Of a stretch of DNA of 64,000 nucleotides, positions 62,127-64,000 are shown in pieces. The position numbers were made by a program, and so were the translations under genes. The DNA lies in assembly GCF_024181725.1 (NCBI RefSeq), contig NZ_CP028908.1, positions 1,736,001 to 1,800,000 on the forward strand, written 5' to 3'. The notes below the pieces were generated by a model. The model was given only the letters and a program-made list of their open reading frames with translations. It did not search any database and was not told where the DNA came from. Source of the DNA: Bradyrhizobium sp. WD16. GTDB taxonomy: Bacteria > Pseudomonadota > Alphaproteobacteria > Rhizobiales > Xanthobacteraceae. Position 1 is the stretch's first letter; every line of letters starts with the position of its first letter.

Positions 62127-64000
62127 ATGAGTATTGCCCTCGATGGCGCAAAGCCGTCGCGCACCGCGCCGGACAAGCGACTGGGCGGCCTTTCGCTACG
62201 CTATGCCATGCGTGAATTGCGTGGCGGGCTTTCGGGCTTCTACGTGTTCATCGCCTGCATCGCGCTCGGCGTGATGGCCATTGCCGGCGTCGGCTCGGTG
62301 GCGGCGAGCCTGCATGACGGCCTCTCCCGCGAAGGCCGCACGCTGCTCGGCGGCGACATCGCCTTCGCCCTGATCCAGCGTGAGGCAAACGAAGCCGAGC
62401 GCGCCTTTCTCGACGCCCACGGCGCGGTATCGGCGGCGGCGACCCTGCGCGCCATGGTGAAGGGGCCGAGCGGCGAATTCGCCCTGGTGGAAGCCAAGGC
62501 GGTGGACGACCGCTATCCGCTGCTCGGCAAGGTCGTCCTCGCGCCCGATCAGCCGATTGCCGCCGCGCTCGCAGCCCATGACGGCGCCTTCGGTGCCGTA
62601 GCCGACCCGGTTCTGCTCTCACGGCTCGATCTCAAGGTCGGCGACCGCATCAGCATGGGCGCCACATCGCTCGTCATCAAGGCGGCCCTCGAAACCGAGC
62701 CCGACCGGCTCGCGGGCGGCGTCGGCTTCGGCCCGCGACTTCTGATCAGCCAGGACGCGCTGCGGGCAACGGGACTGCTTCAGCCCGGCAGCCTGGTGCG
62801 CTGGACCTATCGGCTGCGGCTGCCGGACGCGCAGAGCGACGACCGCGCCGAAGCGGCAGTGATCGACGCGGCCCGGGCACAACTGCCCGAAGCCGGCTGG
62901 GAGATCCGCAGCCGGAGCAACGCCTCGCCGCAACTGGAGCGCAGCATCACGCGCTTCACCCAATTCCTCACTCTGGTCGGTCTCGCCGCGCTGCTGGTCG
63001 GCGGCGTCGGCGTCGCCAATGCGGTGAAGAGCCATATCGACGGCCGGCGCGAGGCCGTGGCGACGCTCAAGAGCCTGGGCGCCACCGGACGCGAGGTCTT
63101 CACCATCTACCTTGTCCAGGTGCTGCTGCTCGCCGCCGTCGGCGCGGCCATCGGGCTGCTGCTTGGCGCGGCGCTCCCATTCGTTCTGGTCGCGCTGTTC
63201 GGATCGCTTCTGCCGCTGCCCGTCGTGCCGGCGCTGCACCCCACGGCGCTGCTGCTGGCGCTGCTCTACGGCCTGCTGACGGCATTGGCTTTTGGCCTGT
63301 GGCCACTCGGACGCGTGCACGACATCCCGGTGGCGAGCCTGTTCCGGGATGCGATCGATGCCGACCGAGCGGGCTACTGGCCGCGGCGCCGTTATCTTGT
63401 GCTGACCGCGGCCGTCGTCGCCCTGCTCGTCGCGGTGGTGATCGGGCTCGCTTATGACCGGCTGATCGCGGCGATCTTCGTCGCCGCCGCCGTCGTCGTT
63501 TTCGCCCTGCTGCGCATCGTCGCCGCCGCGGTAATGGCGCTGGCGCGCGCCCTGCCGCGACCGCGCGGCACCATGCTGCGGCTCGCCGTCGGCAACATCT
63601 ACCGTCCCGGGGCGCTGACCCCGACGGTGGTGCTGTCGCTGGGTCTCGGGCTGTCGGTGCTGGTCACCATTACCCAGATCGACGGCAACCTGCGCCGCCA
63701 GTTCCTGGCGGCGCTGCCGGACAAGGCGCCATCGTTCTTCTTCCTCGACATCCCGGCAAAGGAGGCCGACCGCTTCGCCGCCTTCGTCCAGGCCGCGGTG
63801 CCCGACGGGCACGTGGAGCGGGTGCCGATGCTGCGTGGCCGGATCACGGCGGCGCACGGCGTCCGCGCCGAGGACATCAAGCCGTCGAGCAGCGCCGAAT
63901 GGGCCCTGCAGGGCGACCGAGGCATTACCTATGCGTATGACGTGCCGAAAGGGTCGACGGTGGTGGAAGGACAATGGTGGAGCCGCGACGATGACGGGCC
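62127..64000 (+). CDS. FtsX-like ABC permease (YbbP type), continues beyond the right edge
   Basis: From ATG 62127, 7 bp after the ATPase stop, the frame stays open to the window end, giving at least 624 residues. It starts LRYAMRELRGGLSGFYVFIA (helix 1) with a MacB-like periplasmic domain (DGLSREGRTLLGGDIAFALI). The FtsX domain follows (FLTLVGLAALLVGGVGVANA, RREAVATLKSLGATGREVFT), then further helices and the start of a second FtsX repeat (RLAVGNIYRPGALTPTVVLS). Two FtsX domains in one chain of about 840 residues is the YbbP layout. The C-terminus lies outside the window. Confidence 0.9.
   Translation, partial: MSIALDGAKPSRTAPDKRLGGLSLRYAMRELRGGLSGFYVFIACIALGVMAIAGVGSVAASLHDGLSREGRTLLGGDIAFALIQREANEAERAFLDAHGAVSAAATLRAMVKGPSGEFALVEAKAVDDRYPLLGKVVLAPDQPIAAALAAHDGAFGAVADPVLLSRLDLKVGDRISMGATSLVIKAALETEPDRLAGGVGFGPRLLISQDALRATGLLQPGSLVRWTYRLRLPDAQSDDRAEAAVIDAARAQLPEAGWEIRSRSNASPQLERSITRFTQFLTLVGLAALLVGGVGVANAVKSHIDGRREAVATLKSLGATGREVFTIYLVQVLLLAAVGAAIGLLLGAALPFVLVALFGSLLPLPVVPALHPTALLLALLYGLLTALAFGLWPLGRVHDIPVASLFRDAIDADRAGYWPRRRYLVLTAAVVALLVAVVIGLAYDRLIAAIFVAAAVVVFALLRIVAAAVMALARALPRPRGTMLRLAVGNIYRPGALTPTVVLSLGLGLSVLVTITQIDGNLRRQFLAALPDKAPSFFFLDIPAKEADRFAAFVQAAVPDGHVERVPMLRGRITAAHGVRAEDIKPSSSAEWALQGDRGITYAYDVPKGSTVVEGQWWSRDDDG

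Overview
The window is a GC-rich chromosomal segment of an alphaproteobacterium, most likely a member of the Hyphomicrobiales close to the Bradyrhizobium/Rhodopseudomonas/Xanthobacteraceae group. The evidence is the gene order (rplU-rpmA-GNAT-obgE-proB-proA-nadD-rsfS-rlmH-envC-like-ctpA-rppH; atpHAGDC next to rlpA, priA and xerC; mdh-sucCD-odhAB-lpd), the split ATP synthase locus without Fo genes, and CtrA-like and REP-like sites. The genus is an inference and was not tested by any search.

Positions 1 to about 23,100 are accessory. A cut-off Tat-exported, cysteine-rich copper-storage-type protein and a frameshifted DUF2244-like gene lie at the left edge. Next comes a non-phosphorylating L-rhamnonate operon (FAH hydrolase, SDR, MFS transporter, rhamnonate dehydratase) facing a divergent LysR regulator. 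Then comes a tightly packed nine-gene operon (14,671 down to 6,411) that encodes a PAAT-type ABC importer plus every step from L-galactonate to pyruvate and glyceraldehyde-3-phosphate: an LgoD-like dehydrogenase, UxaB, UxaA, KdgK and Eda. It is divergent from an unusual GntR regulator with two winged-helix domains, and a large perfect inverted repeat lies between them. A fragment of a second LysR gene, a truncated small ORF, a glycine-rich autotransporter, an IS110 scrap, half of a CynX-type transporter, a tandem array of two palindromic elements and a frameshifted VOC gene mark this stretch as repeatedly rearranged. It ends near a tRNA-Ser gene.

Positions 23,500 to 36,500 are core. They hold ribosomal proteins L21 and L27, the Obg GTPase, proline biosynthesis (proB, proA), NAD synthesis (nadD), ribosome maturation (rsfS, rlmH), a degenerate-LytM EnvC-like protein, the CtpA protease, a YibQ-type deacetylase-fold protein and two tandem RppH-type Nudix hydrolases.

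Positions 36,600 to 64,000 hold F1 ATP synthase (atpHAGDC, minus strand), rlpA with a CtrA-like box, priA and xerC diverging around a perfect 12-bp inverted repeat, two small membrane proteins, the TCA cluster (mdh-sucC-sucD, a terminator, then odhA-odhB-SDR-lpd), zapE, thpR, tesA, and a YbbA/YbbP-type ABC exporter that runs off the right edge.

A palindromic element with CTAG ends (type A, 72-75 bp) occurs four times in three separate loci. A second palindrome (type B) follows it in the tandem array and as a stub at a third locus. One A copy supplies the stop codon of a Nudix gene.
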